Shown in pieces: positions 8,451 to 17,441 of a stretch of 64,000 nucleotides of DNA. The notes beneath the pieces are model-generated. The model ran no database searches, had not been told where the DNA came from, and saw only the letters and a list, made by a program, of their open reading frames with translations. The number at the start of each line of letters is the position of its first letter. Position 1 is the first letter of the stretch. The position numbers and the translations under genes were made by a program. The stretch is taken from positions 1,860,001 to 1,924,000 of the forward strand of contig CAVTAR010000001.1 of NCBI GenBank assembly GCA_963732775.1, in the 5' to 3' direction. This DNA is from CAVRQM01 sp963732775. Its GTDB lineage: Bacteria > Pseudomonadota > Alphaproteobacteria > Acetobacterales > Acetobacteraceae.

Positions 8451-9137
8451 TCAGGCCCGCACCTCGCCCGCGATCGCCGCCGCGGCTGCCGCCGGGTCGG
8501 CTGCACGCGTGATCGGGCGGCCCACCACCACCCAGTCCGCCCCGGCCGCCGCCGCCGCGCGCGGGGTCGCGACGCGCGACTGATCGCCTGCGTCGGCGCC
8601 TTGCGGGCGCACGCCCGGCACCACGAGGACCGGACCCGCGCCGAACTCCTGCCGCAGCGTCGCGACCTCGGCCGGCGCGCACACCAGCCCGTCCGCGCCG
8701 GCCGCGAGCGCGAGGCGGGCCAGGCGCAGCACCTGCGCACGCGCGTCCCCGGCAATCCCGGTGTCCAGCAATGCCGCCTCGGAGAGGCTGGTCAGCACCG
8801 TCACTGCCAGCAGGATCGGCCGCGCCCCGCCCGCCGCCTCGGCCGCCTGGCGCGCGGCCTGCAGCATCGCCGCCCCCCCGGCCGCGTGCAGCGTCAGCAT
8901 CGCCGGCCGCAGCGGCAGCACCGCGCGCACTGCGCCGGCCACGGTGTTCGGGATGTCGTGCAGCTTGAGGTCGAGGAACACGCCGCCCGAGCCGCCCAGC
9001 GCACAGGCCGCCGGGCCATGCGCCGCGAACAGTTCGAGCCCGACCTTCAACAGCCCGCAATGCGGTACCACAAGGTCCGCCCAGCCCCGCGCGACCGCGA
9101 TGTCCGCAGTGTCGAGGGCGACAATCAGCCCCGCCAT
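8451..9137 (-). CDS. pyrF: orotidine 5'-phosphate decarboxylase
   Basis: A 228-residue TIM-barrel enzyme that makes UMP from OMP in the last step of pyrimidine synthesis. The catalytic Asp-Lys-Asp array is present in FLDLKLHDIPNTV (Asp56, Lys58, Asp61). The phosphate-binding loops are also present: VVPGVRPQGAD and, near the C-terminus, VVVGRPITRA. It lies 48 bases after ihfB on the same strand, a gene order seen in other alphaproteobacteria. Length is normal and no key residue is missing. Confidence 0.95.
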   Translation of the reverse strand: MAGLIVALDTADIAVARGWADLVVPHCGLLKVGLELFAAHGPAACALGGSGGVFLDLKLHDIPNTVAGAVRAVLPLRPAMLTLHAAGGAAMLQAARQAAEAAGGARPILLAVTVLTSLSEAALLDTGIAGDARAQVLRLARLALAAGADGLVCAPAEVATLRQEFGAGPVLVVPGVRPQGADAGDQSRVATPRAAAAAGADWVVVGRPITRAADPAAAAAAIAGEVRA

Positions 9138-9185
9138 GGCAGCCCCGTCAACGCGGGAAGGGGCGCAGGCGAACGCGCCGGGGCG

Positions 9186-9527
9186 TCAGGCGGGCAAGGG
9201 AAGCGATCCGGCCCCCTCGCGCCGCCGCGCACTCGACGGGGCCGGCTTGCCGCCGTCGACCCGCTCGCGCAGCTCCTTGCCGGCCCGGAAGAACGGCACG
9301 ACCTTCTCGTCGACCGGCACCGCCGCCCCGGTGCGCGGGTTGCGCCCGGTGCGCGCGTCGCGGCGCTTGACGGTGAAGGCGCCGAAGCCGCGCAACTCGA
9401 CGCGGGCGCCGCGTGCGAGCGCCGCGGTGATCTCGTCGAAGATGGTCGCCACGATCGTCTCGACGTCCGCCGGCCGCAGATGCGGGTGGTCGCGCGACAA
9501 GTCGGCGATCAGCTCGGACTTGGTGAT
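9186..9527 (-). CDS. ihfB: integration host factor subunit beta, start codon unusual
   Basis: DNA-bending HU/IHF-family protein. The core (GFGAFTVKRRDARTGRNPRTG) and the C-terminal arm (PFFRAGKEL) are typical of IHF beta. The conserved N-terminus TKSELIADLSRDHP is present in frame but preceded by ATC (9527-9525), exactly where the family has its ATG. A TAG lies seven codons upstream of the ATC. The first conventional start is a TTG at 9500, which would delete nine residues of the first helix. I therefore draw the gene from the ATC and treat the start as unproven: a rare ATC start or a base error. With the ATC the product is 113 residues, including a longer than usual Pro/Ala/Arg tail. Confidence 0.8.
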   Translation of the reverse strand: MTKSELIADLSRDHPHLRPADVETIVATIFDEITAALARGARVELRGFGAFTVKRRDARTGRNPRTGAAVPVDEKVVPFFRAGKELRERVDGGKPAPSSARRREGAGSLPLPA

Positions 9528-9548
9528 GGCCGAACCCCCGGGTGGCCG

Positions 9549-10490
9549 CTACGGCCCGATCGTTTCAGGCTGCCAGAGCGCCCAGGCGCCGTCAAGCGTA
9601 ACGCCCTGACCGAACACGCCCTTGCCGCCGGCCTGCCAGAGCATCCCCAGCAGCCCTCCGGGCGCCAGGCCGAGAGTGCGTTCGATGAAGCCTTTCGTCT
9701 GCACGTCGCGCGCCGGCAGGCTGGCGGGCACGCCGCGCTCGGCCGCGAGCCAGGCGCGCGCGTCGCGGCCGTCGCCGATCGCGTCGATCAGGCCGAGCTT
9801 GAGCGCCTGCCGCCCGGTATAGGCGCGCCCGTCGGCCAGGGTGCGCACCGCCTCCGGCGTCATGTGCCGGCCGGTGGCGACGATCTCGACGAACTGGTCG
9901 AAGATGTCCATCACCAGCCCGTGCAGCACCGCGCGACCCTGGTCGCTGAGCGGATGCGCCGGGTTCGGCTGGTCCTTCAGCGGCCCCGAGGTGATCGCCT
10001 CGGCGGTGAGCCCGAGCTTGGCCAGCAGCCCCGACGCCTCGCCGGTCTGCAGGATCACGCCGATCGAGCCGGTCAGCGTCGCCTCACCGGCGAAGATGCG
10101 CGAGGCGGGCGCGGCGATCATGTAGCCGGCCGAGGCGGCGGTGCCGCGCATCACCGCGACCACCGGCTTCCTCGCGGCGACCCGCGCGATGGCGTGGTGC
10201 AGCGCCTCACCGCCAGCAACCGAGCCGCCGGGGCTGTCGATGTCGACCAGCAGCGCGCGCACGCTGTCGTCGTCGGCCAGCGCGTCAACCCGGTCCACCC
10301 GCTGGCGGTCGTCGCCGATGATGCCGGACACCACGAGGCGCGCCACGTGCGCCTGCGGCAGCACGGCCCGGCCGCGCCCGACCGCGATCAGCACGCACCC
10401 CAGCAGCGCCAGCACGCCGACGACCCGCCAAAACGCCAGCCGGCGCTTCAGGCGGCGGCGGTCGAGCAGCAGGTCGGCCTCGAGGGTCAA
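9549..10490 (-). CDS. sppA: signal peptide peptidase SppA, short (36K) type
   Basis: A 313-residue membrane-anchored serine protease that degrades cleaved signal peptides. One transmembrane helix lies at about residues 20-37. The peptidase S49 core shows VDIDSPGGSVAGGEAL, the nucleophile Ser120 in RGTAASAGYMIAA and the general base Lys172 in TSGPLKDQPNP. It sits between rpsA and ihfB, with 22 and 21 bases of spacing, so the three are likely co-transcribed. Confidence 0.93.
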   Translation of the reverse strand: MTLEADLLLDRRRLKRRLAFWRVVGVLALLGCVLIAVGRGRAVLPQAHVARLVVSGIIGDDRQRVDRVDALADDDSVRALLVDIDSPGGSVAGGEALHHAIARVAARKPVVAVMRGTAASAGYMIAAPASRIFAGEATLTGSIGVILQTGEASGLLAKLGLTAEAITSGPLKDQPNPAHPLSDQGRAVLHGLVMDIFDQFVEIVATGRHMTPEAVRTLADGRAYTGRQALKLGLIDAIGDGRDARAWLAAERGVPASLPARDVQTKGFIERTLGLAPGGLLGMLWQAGGKGVFGQGVTLDGAWALWQPETIGP

Positions 10491-10512
10491 CGGACCAGAC
10501 CCCGCGACACCG

Positions 10513-12249
10513 CTACTCCGGCAGTTGCTGGTTCCGCCGCCGGATCGCGGCGCCCAGGATGTCGCCCAGCGAGGCGCCGCTGTCGACGTTGCCGAACTCG
10601 GCGATCGCCTGCTTGTTCTCCGTCACTTCGCGGCCCTTGATGGTCAGCGTCAGCTTGCGGGCGGCCCGGTCGATCGACTGCACCAGCGCGTCGACCTTCT
10701 CGCCCACGGCGAAGCGGTCCGGCCGCTGCTCGCTCTTGTCGGCCGACAGCTCGGCGCGGCGGATGAAGCCGGTCAGCACCTCGTCGACCTTGACCTCGAT
10801 GCCGTTGCTCTGCACCGCTGTCACGACGCAGGTGACGACGTCGCCCTTGTGCACGCGGTCCAGCACCATGCTCGCCGGATCGTCCTGCAACTGCTTGATA
10901 CCGAGGCTGATCCGCTCCTTCTCGACATCGACGTCGAGCACCTTGGCGCGGACCACGCTGCCCTTGTCGAACTTCGTGATGGCGAGCTCGCCCGGCTCGT
11001 CCCACGACAGGTCGGACATGTGGACCATGCCGTCGATATCCGGGCCGACGCCGATGAACAGCCCGAACTCGGTGATGTTGCGCACCTCGCCCTCGACCGT
11101 GCTGCCCACCGGGTGCTCGTCCTGGAACTGCTCCCACGGATTGCGCTGCACCTGCTTCAGGCCGAGCGAGATGCGGCGCTTGCTGCTGTCCACGTCCAGC
11201 ACCATCACCTCCACCTCCTGGCTGGTGGCGACGATCTTGCCCGGATGCACGTTCTTCTTGGTCCAGCTCATCTCCGAGACGTGCACCAGGCCTTCCACGC
11301 CGGGCTCGAGCTCCACGAACGCGCCGTAGTCGGTGATGTTGGTGACGCGGCCCGAGTACTTCGCGCCCGGCGGGTACTTCGCGGCCACGCCCTCCCACGG
11401 GTCGGCCTCGAGCTGCTTCATGCCGAGGCTGATGCGCTGGGTCTCGCTGTTGAAGCGGATCACCTGCACTTTCACCTGCTGGCCGATCTGCAGCGCCTCG
11501 CTCGGGTGGTTGATGCGCCGCCAGGCGATGTCGGTCACGTGCAGCAGCCCGTCGACGCCGCCCAGGTCCACGAAGGCGCCGTAGTCGGTGATGTTCTTGA
11601 CCACGCCGTCCAGGATCATGCCCTCCTTCAGGCCCTGGATCAGCTCGCTGCGCTGCTCGGCGCGCGTCTCCTCCAGCACGGCGCGGCGCGAGACCACGAT
11701 GTTGCCGCGCGCGCGGTCCATCTTGAGGATCTGGAACGGCTGCGGCGTGCCCATCAGCGGGCCCACGTCGCGCACCGGGCGGATGTCCACCTGGCTGCCG
11801 GGAAGGAAGGCCACCGCGCCGCCGAGGTCGACGGTGAAGCCGCCCTTGACCCGGCCGTAGATCGTGCCGTCGACCCGCTTCTGGTCGGCGAAGGCGCGCT
11901 CGAGGTTGGTCCACGCCTCCTCGCGCCGTGCCTTCTCGCGCGACAGCACGATGGTGCCGTCGCGGTCCTCGTAGCGCTCGACGAACAGCTCGATATGGTC
12001 GCCCGGCTTGACCTCGGATTTCTGGCCGGCGACCGAGAACTCCTTGATGGCGACGCGGCCCTCGCTCTTCAGCCCGACATCGACGATGGCGAACTCGTCG
12101 GTGAGGCGGACCACCCGGCCGGTGACGACCGACCCTTCGAAGCCGGTGTCCCGGCCCAGGGTCTCGTCCAGCAGCGCGGCGAAGTTCTCGCCGAACATGT
12201 GGTCGCGGGGTGGCTCGGCATAGGCGAGGGCAGTGGCGCGGGATGCCAT
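10513..12249 (-). CDS. rpsA: 30S ribosomal protein S1
   Basis: A 578-residue protein with six S1 RNA-binding repeats; examples are DYGAFVDLGGVDGLLHVTDI and DYGAFVELEPGVEGLVHVSE. It helps load mRNA onto the 30S subunit. The first two repeats are the more divergent ribosome-binding ones and the last four are the RNA-binding ones. The ATG chosen begins MASRATALAYAEPPRD, as in alphaproteobacterial S1. It is followed closely by sppA and ihfB. Unlike many proteobacteria, no cmk gene lies upstream. Confidence 0.96.
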   Translation of the reverse strand: MASRATALAYAEPPRDHMFGENFAALLDETLGRDTGFEGSVVTGRVVRLTDEFAIVDVGLKSEGRVAIKEFSVAGQKSEVKPGDHIELFVERYEDRDGTIVLSREKARREEAWTNLERAFADQKRVDGTIYGRVKGGFTVDLGGAVAFLPGSQVDIRPVRDVGPLMGTPQPFQILKMDRARGNIVVSRRAVLEETRAEQRSELIQGLKEGMILDGVVKNITDYGAFVDLGGVDGLLHVTDIAWRRINHPSEALQIGQQVKVQVIRFNSETQRISLGMKQLEADPWEGVAAKYPPGAKYSGRVTNITDYGAFVELEPGVEGLVHVSEMSWTKKNVHPGKIVATSQEVEVMVLDVDSSKRRISLGLKQVQRNPWEQFQDEHPVGSTVEGEVRNITEFGLFIGVGPDIDGMVHMSDLSWDEPGELAITKFDKGSVVRAKVLDVDVEKERISLGIKQLQDDPASMVLDRVHKGDVVTCVVTAVQSNGIEVKVDEVLTGFIRRAELSADKSEQRPDRFAVGEKVDALVQSIDRAARKLTLTIKGREVTENKQAIAEFGNVDSGASLGDILGAAIRRRNQQLPE

Positions 12250-12368
12250 GTGGGTGCGTCGGTCCTTGTCTCTGGTTCGGCCGCACCGGCGGCCGAGAGG
12301 ATGAGCGCGATGGCGGCGAGCGCCAACACGTCTGGCCGGCTGATGCCGGCTCGTTGCGATGGTCGGGA

Positions 12369-12396
12369 GACATACGCCGGCGGCAGGCGAAGTCAA
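12369..12396 (-). promoter_or_regulatory. probable sigma-70 promoter of rpsA
   Basis: On the minus strand TTGACT (12396-12391) and TATGTC (12374-12369) are separated by 16 bases and lie about 120 bases upstream of the rpsA ATG. Both hexamers are close to the housekeeping consensus in an otherwise very GC-rich region, and no other promoter-like pair is seen there. The leader would be about 110 bases, long enough for autogenous control, but no fold was verified. Confidence 0.5.
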
Positions 12397-12455
12397 GCGC
12401 AGTTCAGTCCAGCCGCCCGACTCGGGCCTCAAGACCGTCGCGCGGCAGGCCGTCC

Positions 12456-13496
12456 CTACTGCGTGCAGCTCCAGGCCTGCCCCGGACAGGTGGCGACGAA
12501 ACCAACCGTGGCCCCGCCCACCACGGCCACCCCGGCGAGCGCGGACCGGGCGTTCAGCCTGACCAGGGTGGCGCTGGTCGCCCCGGGGGGCAGGATGTCA
12601 CGATAGATCCCTCCCACCAGGCTGAACCCGCGTTGCACGAAGGTGCCGCCGACGGACAGCGAGTAGTTGCCGTACACCTCGCCGTGCGGGCCCACCGCGA
12701 TCACCTCCGTGCCCCCCGCGCCCGGCACGTCGACGATCGTCAGCGAGCCGGCGGCGTCGCGGACGAAGCCGTGCGGCGCGGCGCGGACGGAGGACGAATA
12801 GGTGCCCGCGACCACGCCGTCGTCGCCGATGAACAGCGGCGCCGTGTTGACGGCATTGCGGGGCGTGAAGAAGCTGAACTGGCCGCCGACATCGACATAG
12901 GCCTGCGACACCGGCTTGCCAGCGCCCGGGAAATAGCGGCCCGTGAGGTCGCCGTTGGCGTTGACCGCCGCGATCGACGTCTTTCCGGCTGGCGCGGCCT
13001 CGACCAAGGTCATCTGGCCGCCCTTGAACAGGAAGCCCTTGCCGCCGTCGGTGCCGCTGGCGATGGAGCCGACGATGAGGCCGTGCCGGCTGATCGCCGC
13101 AACATAGAGCCCGGTGGTGCCGGCGAAGCCGCGCACCGCGATCGAGCCCGCACGGTCGATGACGACGCGCGGCTTCGGGCGGCTGCCGGCGGTGCTCGCC
13201 TGGCCCACTGCCTCGCCCTGTGTGTCGATGCCGACTCCGATCGTGCCGGCACTCCCGGCGGCAGGCGCGCTGAAATAAGCGAACTGGCCGGCGGTCCATA
13301 TAAATCCCTCGGACGAGCCAGGCCGGTCGTCCGAGCCGACCACCTGGCCGGCGTCGTTGATGTCGGCGGGGCGCGTGATGCCCGCACCGGGCACCGCGAT
13401 GGTGCTGAACACATAGTCGGCGGCGTGCGCTGGCGAGCAGGGCACCGCGAGACCGAGGAGCGCCCCGCACACCGCGACACCATCACGTCCAAACAT
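12456..13496 (-). CDS. secreted repeat protein resembling HAF-repeat proteins
   Basis: A 346-residue protein with a signal peptide (cleavage about residue 26, in SPAHAADY). The mature part is built of repeats of about 40-50 residues with the pattern Asp/Asn-Gly-x-Val-x-Gly followed by Gly-Phe, for example INDAGQVVGSD, DTQGEAVGQAS, SRHGLIVGSIAS and GDDGVVAGTYSS. This pattern is typical of HAF-repeat extracellular proteins with a beta-rich, propeller-like fold. Function is unknown. A strong AGGGAGGA ribosome site precedes the ATG. It stands alone, divergent from the pseudouridine synthase gene. Confidence 0.75.
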   Translation of the reverse strand: MFGRDGVAVCGALLGLAVPCSPAHAADYVFSTIAVPGAGITRPADINDAGQVVGSDDRPGSSEGFIWTAGQFAYFSAPAAGSAGTIGVGIDTQGEAVGQASTAGSRPKPRVVIDRAGSIAVRGFAGTTGLYVAAISRHGLIVGSIASGTDGGKGFLFKGGQMTLVEAAPAGKTSIAAVNANGDLTGRYFPGAGKPVSQAYVDVGGQFSFFTPRNAVNTAPLFIGDDGVVAGTYSSSVRAAPHGFVRDAAGSLTIVDVPGAGGTEVIAVGPHGEVYGNYSLSVGGTFVQRGFSLVGGIYRDILPPGATSATLVRLNARSALAGVAVVGGATVGFVATCPGQAWSCTQ

Positions 13497-13637
13497 CGTA
13501 TTCCTCCCTGATGATCGGAACGATAGCCGCAAGGGCGCGCGGCGGAAAGCGATGTTCGCTCGCTGTCTCGGCCGGCTGGCTGCACTCGATGCCGGCAGAG
13601 TTGCGGCGCAGGGCGGGCTGCCCAAGCATGTTCCCCG

Positions 13638-14276
13638 ATGATGCCAGCGATCCTGTTCGCCGACGCCCGCTTCGTGGTGCTGGACAAGCCAGCGGGCCTG
13701 CCGTCGCACGGTGGGCCGCGCGGGAGTGCGAGCGTCGAGGACTGGTTCCCGCAGCTCTCGCGCCGCCGTGACGGGCCGTGGCTCGCCCACCGGCTCGACA
13801 CCGACACGGCCGGCTGCCTGCTGGTGGCGCTGCGCCGCGCGGCGCTGGTCGAGGCGCAGGCGGCGTTCGCGGCGGGGCTGGTGGAGAAGGTCTACTGGGC
13901 CGTGGTGCGCGGCCGGCCCGAGGGCGAGGCGGGGGTGGTCGACGTGCCGCTCGCCAAGCGCACCGAGCGCGGCGGCTGGCGCATGGTGGCCGACCCCGCC
14001 GGACAGCGCGCCGTGACCGCGTGGCGGGTGCTCGGCGCGGCCGATGGCGCGGCGTGGCTGGAACTTCGTCCCCGCACCGGGCGGACGCATCAGGTGCGGG
14101 TACACTGCGCGGCGCTGGGCTGCCCGGTGCTGGGCGATCCGGTCTACGGCGACGGGGCGGGGATGCTGCAATTGCTGGCGCGGAGCATCTCCGTACCCGT
14201 GGTCCCGCCAGTCGCGGCGACGGCGCCGGTGCCGGCGCACATGAGGCCGCACGTCTGGCTGCCGCTGCCGGGGTGA
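13638..14276 (+). CDS. RluA-family RNA pseudouridine synthase
   Basis: A 212-residue enzyme that isomerises uridine to pseudouridine in rRNA or tRNA. The catalytic motif HRLDTDTAG (Asp in the RLD) and the C-terminal motif RTGRTHQVRVHCAALGCP with PVLGDPVYG are intact. There is no S4 RNA-binding domain, and the protein is shorter than RluC or RluD, closer to RluA/TruC-like members. The exact target nucleotide cannot be predicted. Adjacent ATG codons begin the gene. Confidence 0.88.
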   Translation: MMPAILFADARFVVLDKPAGLPSHGGPRGSASVEDWFPQLSRRRDGPWLAHRLDTDTAGCLLVALRRAALVEAQAAFAAGLVEKVYWAVVRGRPEGEAGVVDVPLAKRTERGGWRMVADPAGQRAVTAWRVLGAADGAAWLELRPRTGRTHQVRVHCAALGCPVLGDPVYGDGAGMLQLLARSISVPVVPPVAATAPVPAHMRPHVWLPLPG

Positions 14277-14372
14277 GGGGCTGTCCGGACGTCAGCTCCA
14301 CCGGCCTGGCGCAAGGCTGCCCTTCGCGCCGCGCCATTCCGCACCTGCGAAATCCGGCCGACCATCGCCGTC

Positions 14373-15281
14373 ATGCCGTCGCACCGCCTCCCGCCGTTGC
14401 ACCTGTTGCTGGCGCTCGCCGTCGTCACCGTCTGGGGCAGCAACTTCGTCGTCATCCGCCTGGCGCTCGACCACATGCCGCCGCTGCTGTTCGCGGCGCT
14501 GCGGTTCACGCTGGCCCTGCTGCCGGCGGCGTTGCTGCTGCCCCGCCCGCGCGTGCCGTGGCGCAACCTCGCCGCCTACGGGCTGCTGATCGGCGCCGGC
14601 GTGTTCGGGCTGCTGTTCGTGGCGATGCACGGCCACATCGCCCCCGGCCTCGCCTCGCTGGTGATCCAGATGCAGGTGTTCTTCACCATCGCCCTGGCCG
14701 TCCGCCTCTCTGGCGAGCGCGTGCTGGCGGTGCAGTGGCTGGCGCTGGCGCTGACCGCCAGCGGCATCCTCGTCATCGCCGGCCATGCGCAGGGCAGCAC
14801 CACCCCGCTCGGCCTGCTGCTCGTGCTGGGTGCCGCGCTATGCTGGGCGGGCGGCAATACCGTGGCGCGCGCGACGCCCGGGGTGAACATGCTGGCCTAC
14901 GTGGTGTGGGCGAGCCTGTTCTCCGCCCCGCCGCTGTTCGCCCTGTCGTTCGCCCTCGAGGGCTGGCCCGCGATGCGCGCCGGGGTGCTGCACGCCGGCT
15001 GGGTGGGCTGGGGTGCCGTGCTGTGGCAATCGGTCGGCAACACGCTGTTCGGCTACGCCGCCTGGGCCTGGCTGCTCGGGCGCCATCCCTCGGCACTGGT
15101 CTCGCCGATCGCGCTGCTGGTGCCGGTGGTCGGCATGAGCGCGTCGTGGCTGCTGCTCGGCGAGCCGATGCCGGCGTGGAAGCAGGGCGCGGCGCTGCTG
15201 GTGATCGCCGGACTGGTGCTGGGCGTGGCGCTGCCGCCGCTGCTGGCCCGCGCCGGCACGCGCCTGGCCGCGCGGGGCTGA
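14373..15281 (+). CDS. EamA-family transporter
   Basis: A 302-residue membrane protein of about ten helices with two EamA repeats. TVWGSNFVVIRLAL near the N-terminus and PIALLVPVVGMSASWLLLGEP near the C-terminus are the classic signatures of each half. Members export amino acids such as O-acetylserine and cysteine or other small metabolites; the substrate here is not known. It follows the pseudouridine synthase after 96 bases and ends 11 bases from a convergent glycosyltransferase gene. Confidence 0.9.
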   Translation: MPSHRLPPLHLLLALAVVTVWGSNFVVIRLALDHMPPLLFAALRFTLALLPAALLLPRPRVPWRNLAAYGLLIGAGVFGLLFVAMHGHIAPGLASLVIQMQVFFTIALAVRLSGERVLAVQWLALALTASGILVIAGHAQGSTTPLGLLLVLGAALCWAGGNTVARATPGVNMLAYVVWASLFSAPPLFALSFALEGWPAMRAGVLHAGWVGWGAVLWQSVGNTLFGYAAWAWLLGRHPSALVSPIALLVPVVGMSASWLLLGEPMPAWKQGAALLVIAGLVLGVALPPLLARAGTRLAARG

Positions 15282-15292
15282 CGCGTCGGCCT

Positions 15293-16213
15293 TTAGCCCA
15301 GGAGCAGCCACAGGCGCATGGCCCAGGTCTCCCAAGCCGTCTGTCGCCGCAGGCCCGTGCGCAGGCGCCCGATCCGGCCCGCGCCGAGCTGCTGCCGCAG
15401 TCGGTCGAGCGCCGCGCGCGCCGGCGCGGCGAGCAGCTCCGGCGTTTCCAGCAGTGCGGCGACGTGCGCGCGCAGCAGCGCCGCGAACGGCCCCGGCCCA
15501 CGCCCGATTGCCGCGCGCGCGCGGGCGAGCAGGCCTCGCGCCACCCCCACCGCGTTGCCGCCGTGCTGGCGGTAGCGCACCGTCACCGTCTCGTCGCGCA
15601 GCAGCGTGCCGCCGGCCGCGGTGACGACGATGTAGCTCCACCAGTCGTGCAACGTGCCCGGCGGCGGCCGGCTCGCCGCGAGCAGGCGGGCCGCGGCGAG
15701 GTTCAGCACGACGGTGCAGCCGGTCGCCACGTTCTGCGCCAGCGCCGCCGGGAACGCGGTCGGGCCGCCGAGCCGCGGCGACTCCCCGAGCGGGCGCAGC
15801 GCGGCGTCGACCGCGACATAGCGCGCGCAATACAATGCCGGGCCGCTCTGCCACGCCAGCGCCAGCATCGCGCGCTCGAGCTTCGCCGGCAGCCAGACAT
15901 CGTCCTGGTCGGCGAAGGCGATCGTGTCGCCCTCGGCCAGTGCGGGCGCGGCGGCGCGCAACAACGCCATGTAGCTGGCCAGCACGCCGACATGCCCGGC
16001 CGGCTCGGCCAGTTCGACGCACCGGCCCGGGCCGGCGCCAGCCGCGAAGTCGCGCATGAGGGCCGGGGTCTCGTCGCGCGATCCGTCGTCGCGCCAGTGC
16101 AGCGTCCAGGCGCGGAAGGTCTGGGCGGAGAAGCTGTCGAGCTGTTCGCGCAGGAACGCCGCGCCGTCGTAAGTCGACAGCAGGATGCGCACGCGCGGCG
16201 GGTCAGCCGGCAA
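15293..16213 (-). CDS. glycosyltransferase family 2 (rhamnosyltransferase-like)
   Basis: A 306-residue inverting sugar transferase. The nucleotide-sugar binding core is visible: ILLSTYDGAAFLREQLDSF, WRDDGSRD and FADQDDVWLPAKL with the acidic triplet. The tail is Arg/Leu-rich with a final hydrophobic segment. It is the last gene of the leftward rfb operon and overlaps rfbD by 11 bases, so dTDP-rhamnose is a plausible donor. The furthest start is TTG at 16213; a GTG at 16192 just before ILLSTY is an alternative. Confidence 0.85.
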   Translation of the reverse strand: MPADPPRVRILLSTYDGAAFLREQLDSFSAQTFRAWTLHWRDDGSRDETPALMRDFAAGAGPGRCVELAEPAGHVGVLASYMALLRAAAPALAEGDTIAFADQDDVWLPAKLERAMLALAWQSGPALYCARYVAVDAALRPLGESPRLGGPTAFPAALAQNVATGCTVVLNLAAARLLAASRPPPGTLHDWWSYIVVTAAGGTLLRDETVTVRYRQHGGNAVGVARGLLARARAAIGRGPGPFAALLRAHVAALLETPELLAAPARAALDRLRQQLGAGRIGRLRTGLRRQTAWETWAMRLWLLLG

Positions 16214-17075
16214 CGGCGTCCACGGTCCGGGCCACGGCGTCGCGCCAGTCGGGCAGGCGCACGCCGAAGGTGGCTTCGAGTTTCCGGCAGTCGAGCCGCG
16301 AATCCGCTGGCCGCCGCGCGGCCGTCGGCCAGTCGGCGGTGGCGATGGGGGCCACGCTCGCCACCTTCAGCCCGCGCCGGGCCGCGCGCGCGAACACCGC
16401 CTCGGCCAGCCCGTGCCAGGTGGTCTCGCCGCTGCCGGCCGCGTGGTGGATGCCAGCGTAGCGATCCTGCCAGCCGGCATCGAGCCGCGCGACGATTGCC
16501 AGGATGGCGGCGGCCAGGTCCTCGGCCGAGGTCGGGCAGCCGCGCTGGTCGGCCACCACGCGGAGCTGGTCCGTCTTCTTCGCGGCGTTCAGCATCGTGA
16601 GCACGAAGTTCTTGCCGTACGGCGCATAGACCCACGACGTCCGCAGCACGATCGCGCGCGGGCACGCGGCGAGCACTGCCTGCTCGCCGGCGAGTTTCGT
16701 GGCGCCATAGACGCCGGTCGGGTTGGTGGGATCGGTCTCGACATAGGGTGCGCCCTTGTCGCCGTCGAACACGTAGTCGGTCGAGACGTGGACCAGCGGG
16801 ATGCCTGCCTCGGCGCAATACGCCGCGAGCAGCGCCGGCCCGTCGCGGTTGGCGCGCATGGCGGCGTCCGGCTCGGTCTCGGCGCGATCGACGGCGGTGT
16901 AGGCGGCGGCGTTGACCACCACGCCGGGGTCGGCCGCTCGCAGGGCGTCGAGCAGGGTGTCGGGGCGGTCGAAGTCGAACGCCGGGCGGCCGAGCACGGT
17001 AACGCGCCCGACCGCGGCGCGGGCGAGAGCGGTGGCGAGCTGGCCGGTGCCGCCGGTGACGAGGAGGGAAAGCAT
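16203..17075 (-). CDS. rfbD: dTDP-4-dehydrorhamnose reductase
   Basis: A 290-residue short-chain dehydrogenase-like enzyme that carries out the last step of dTDP-L-rhamnose synthesis with NAD(P)H. The dinucleotide motif VTGGTGQLATAL and the catalytic STDYVFDG plus YGATKLAGE (Tyr-x3-Lys) are present, as is RTSWVYAPYGKNFV. It lies in the leftward rhamnose operon but is separated from rfbC by a small coiled-coil gene. Confidence 0.93.
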   Translation of the reverse strand: MLSLLVTGGTGQLATALARAAVGRVTVLGRPAFDFDRPDTLLDALRAADPGVVVNAAAYTAVDRAETEPDAAMRANRDGPALLAAYCAEAGIPLVHVSTDYVFDGDKGAPYVETDPTNPTGVYGATKLAGEQAVLAACPRAIVLRTSWVYAPYGKNFVLTMLNAAKKTDQLRVVADQRGCPTSAEDLAAAILAIVARLDAGWQDRYAGIHHAAGSGETTWHGLAEAVFARAARRGLKVASVAPIATADWPTAARRPADSRLDCRKLEATFGVRLPDWRDAVARTVDAVAG

Positions 17076-17081
17076 TCGTGG

Positions 17082-17421
17082 TTAATGGGAGAGGATCAGC
17101 AGCTTGCCAAGCACCAACACGATCAGGGTGACGCACGCCCCGACCATCCAGTTTTGCGTCGTGCCCCGCGCGTCGAGCCGTGCGAGCAGCTGATCGATCT
17201 TCTCGAACCGCGTGTCTACCTTGTCGAACCGCGTATCGAGTTTGTCGAGCCGCTTGTCCACCGAGTTCGAACCGCTTCTCAATCCTGTCGAGCCGCTCGT
17301 CGATGCCGTCGAGCCGCGAAGAGTCCCCGTGCAGGATCGCCTCGGCCGCCCGCCGCGCGGAGTCCTCCGAGGCCCCGGCCTCCTTCAGCGCGTCATAGAC
17401 CTCCAGCACCATCGTCGACAT
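17082..17421 (-). CDS. small coiled-coil membrane protein (DUF1640-like), frameshifted
   Basis: The N-terminus MSTMVLEVYDALKEAG and IDERLDRIEKRFE is read in one frame. From SVDKRLDKLDTRFDKVDTRF the protein continues in the next frame and ends with one transmembrane helix (MVGACVTLIVLVLGKLL). The span is 340 bases, a multiple of three plus one, so one extra C near 17263-17267 explains the break; the repaired protein would be 112 residues. It has 7-residue coiled-coil repeats (RLDKLDT, RFDKVDT, RFEKIDQ) ahead of the C-terminal anchor, like CCDC90/DUF1640-type bacterial proteins. No role in rhamnose synthesis is known; it lies inside the rfb operon with 6 and 20 base gaps. Confidence 0.65.
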
Positions 17422-17441
17422 CGCCGTGCCCCGCTACAGCA

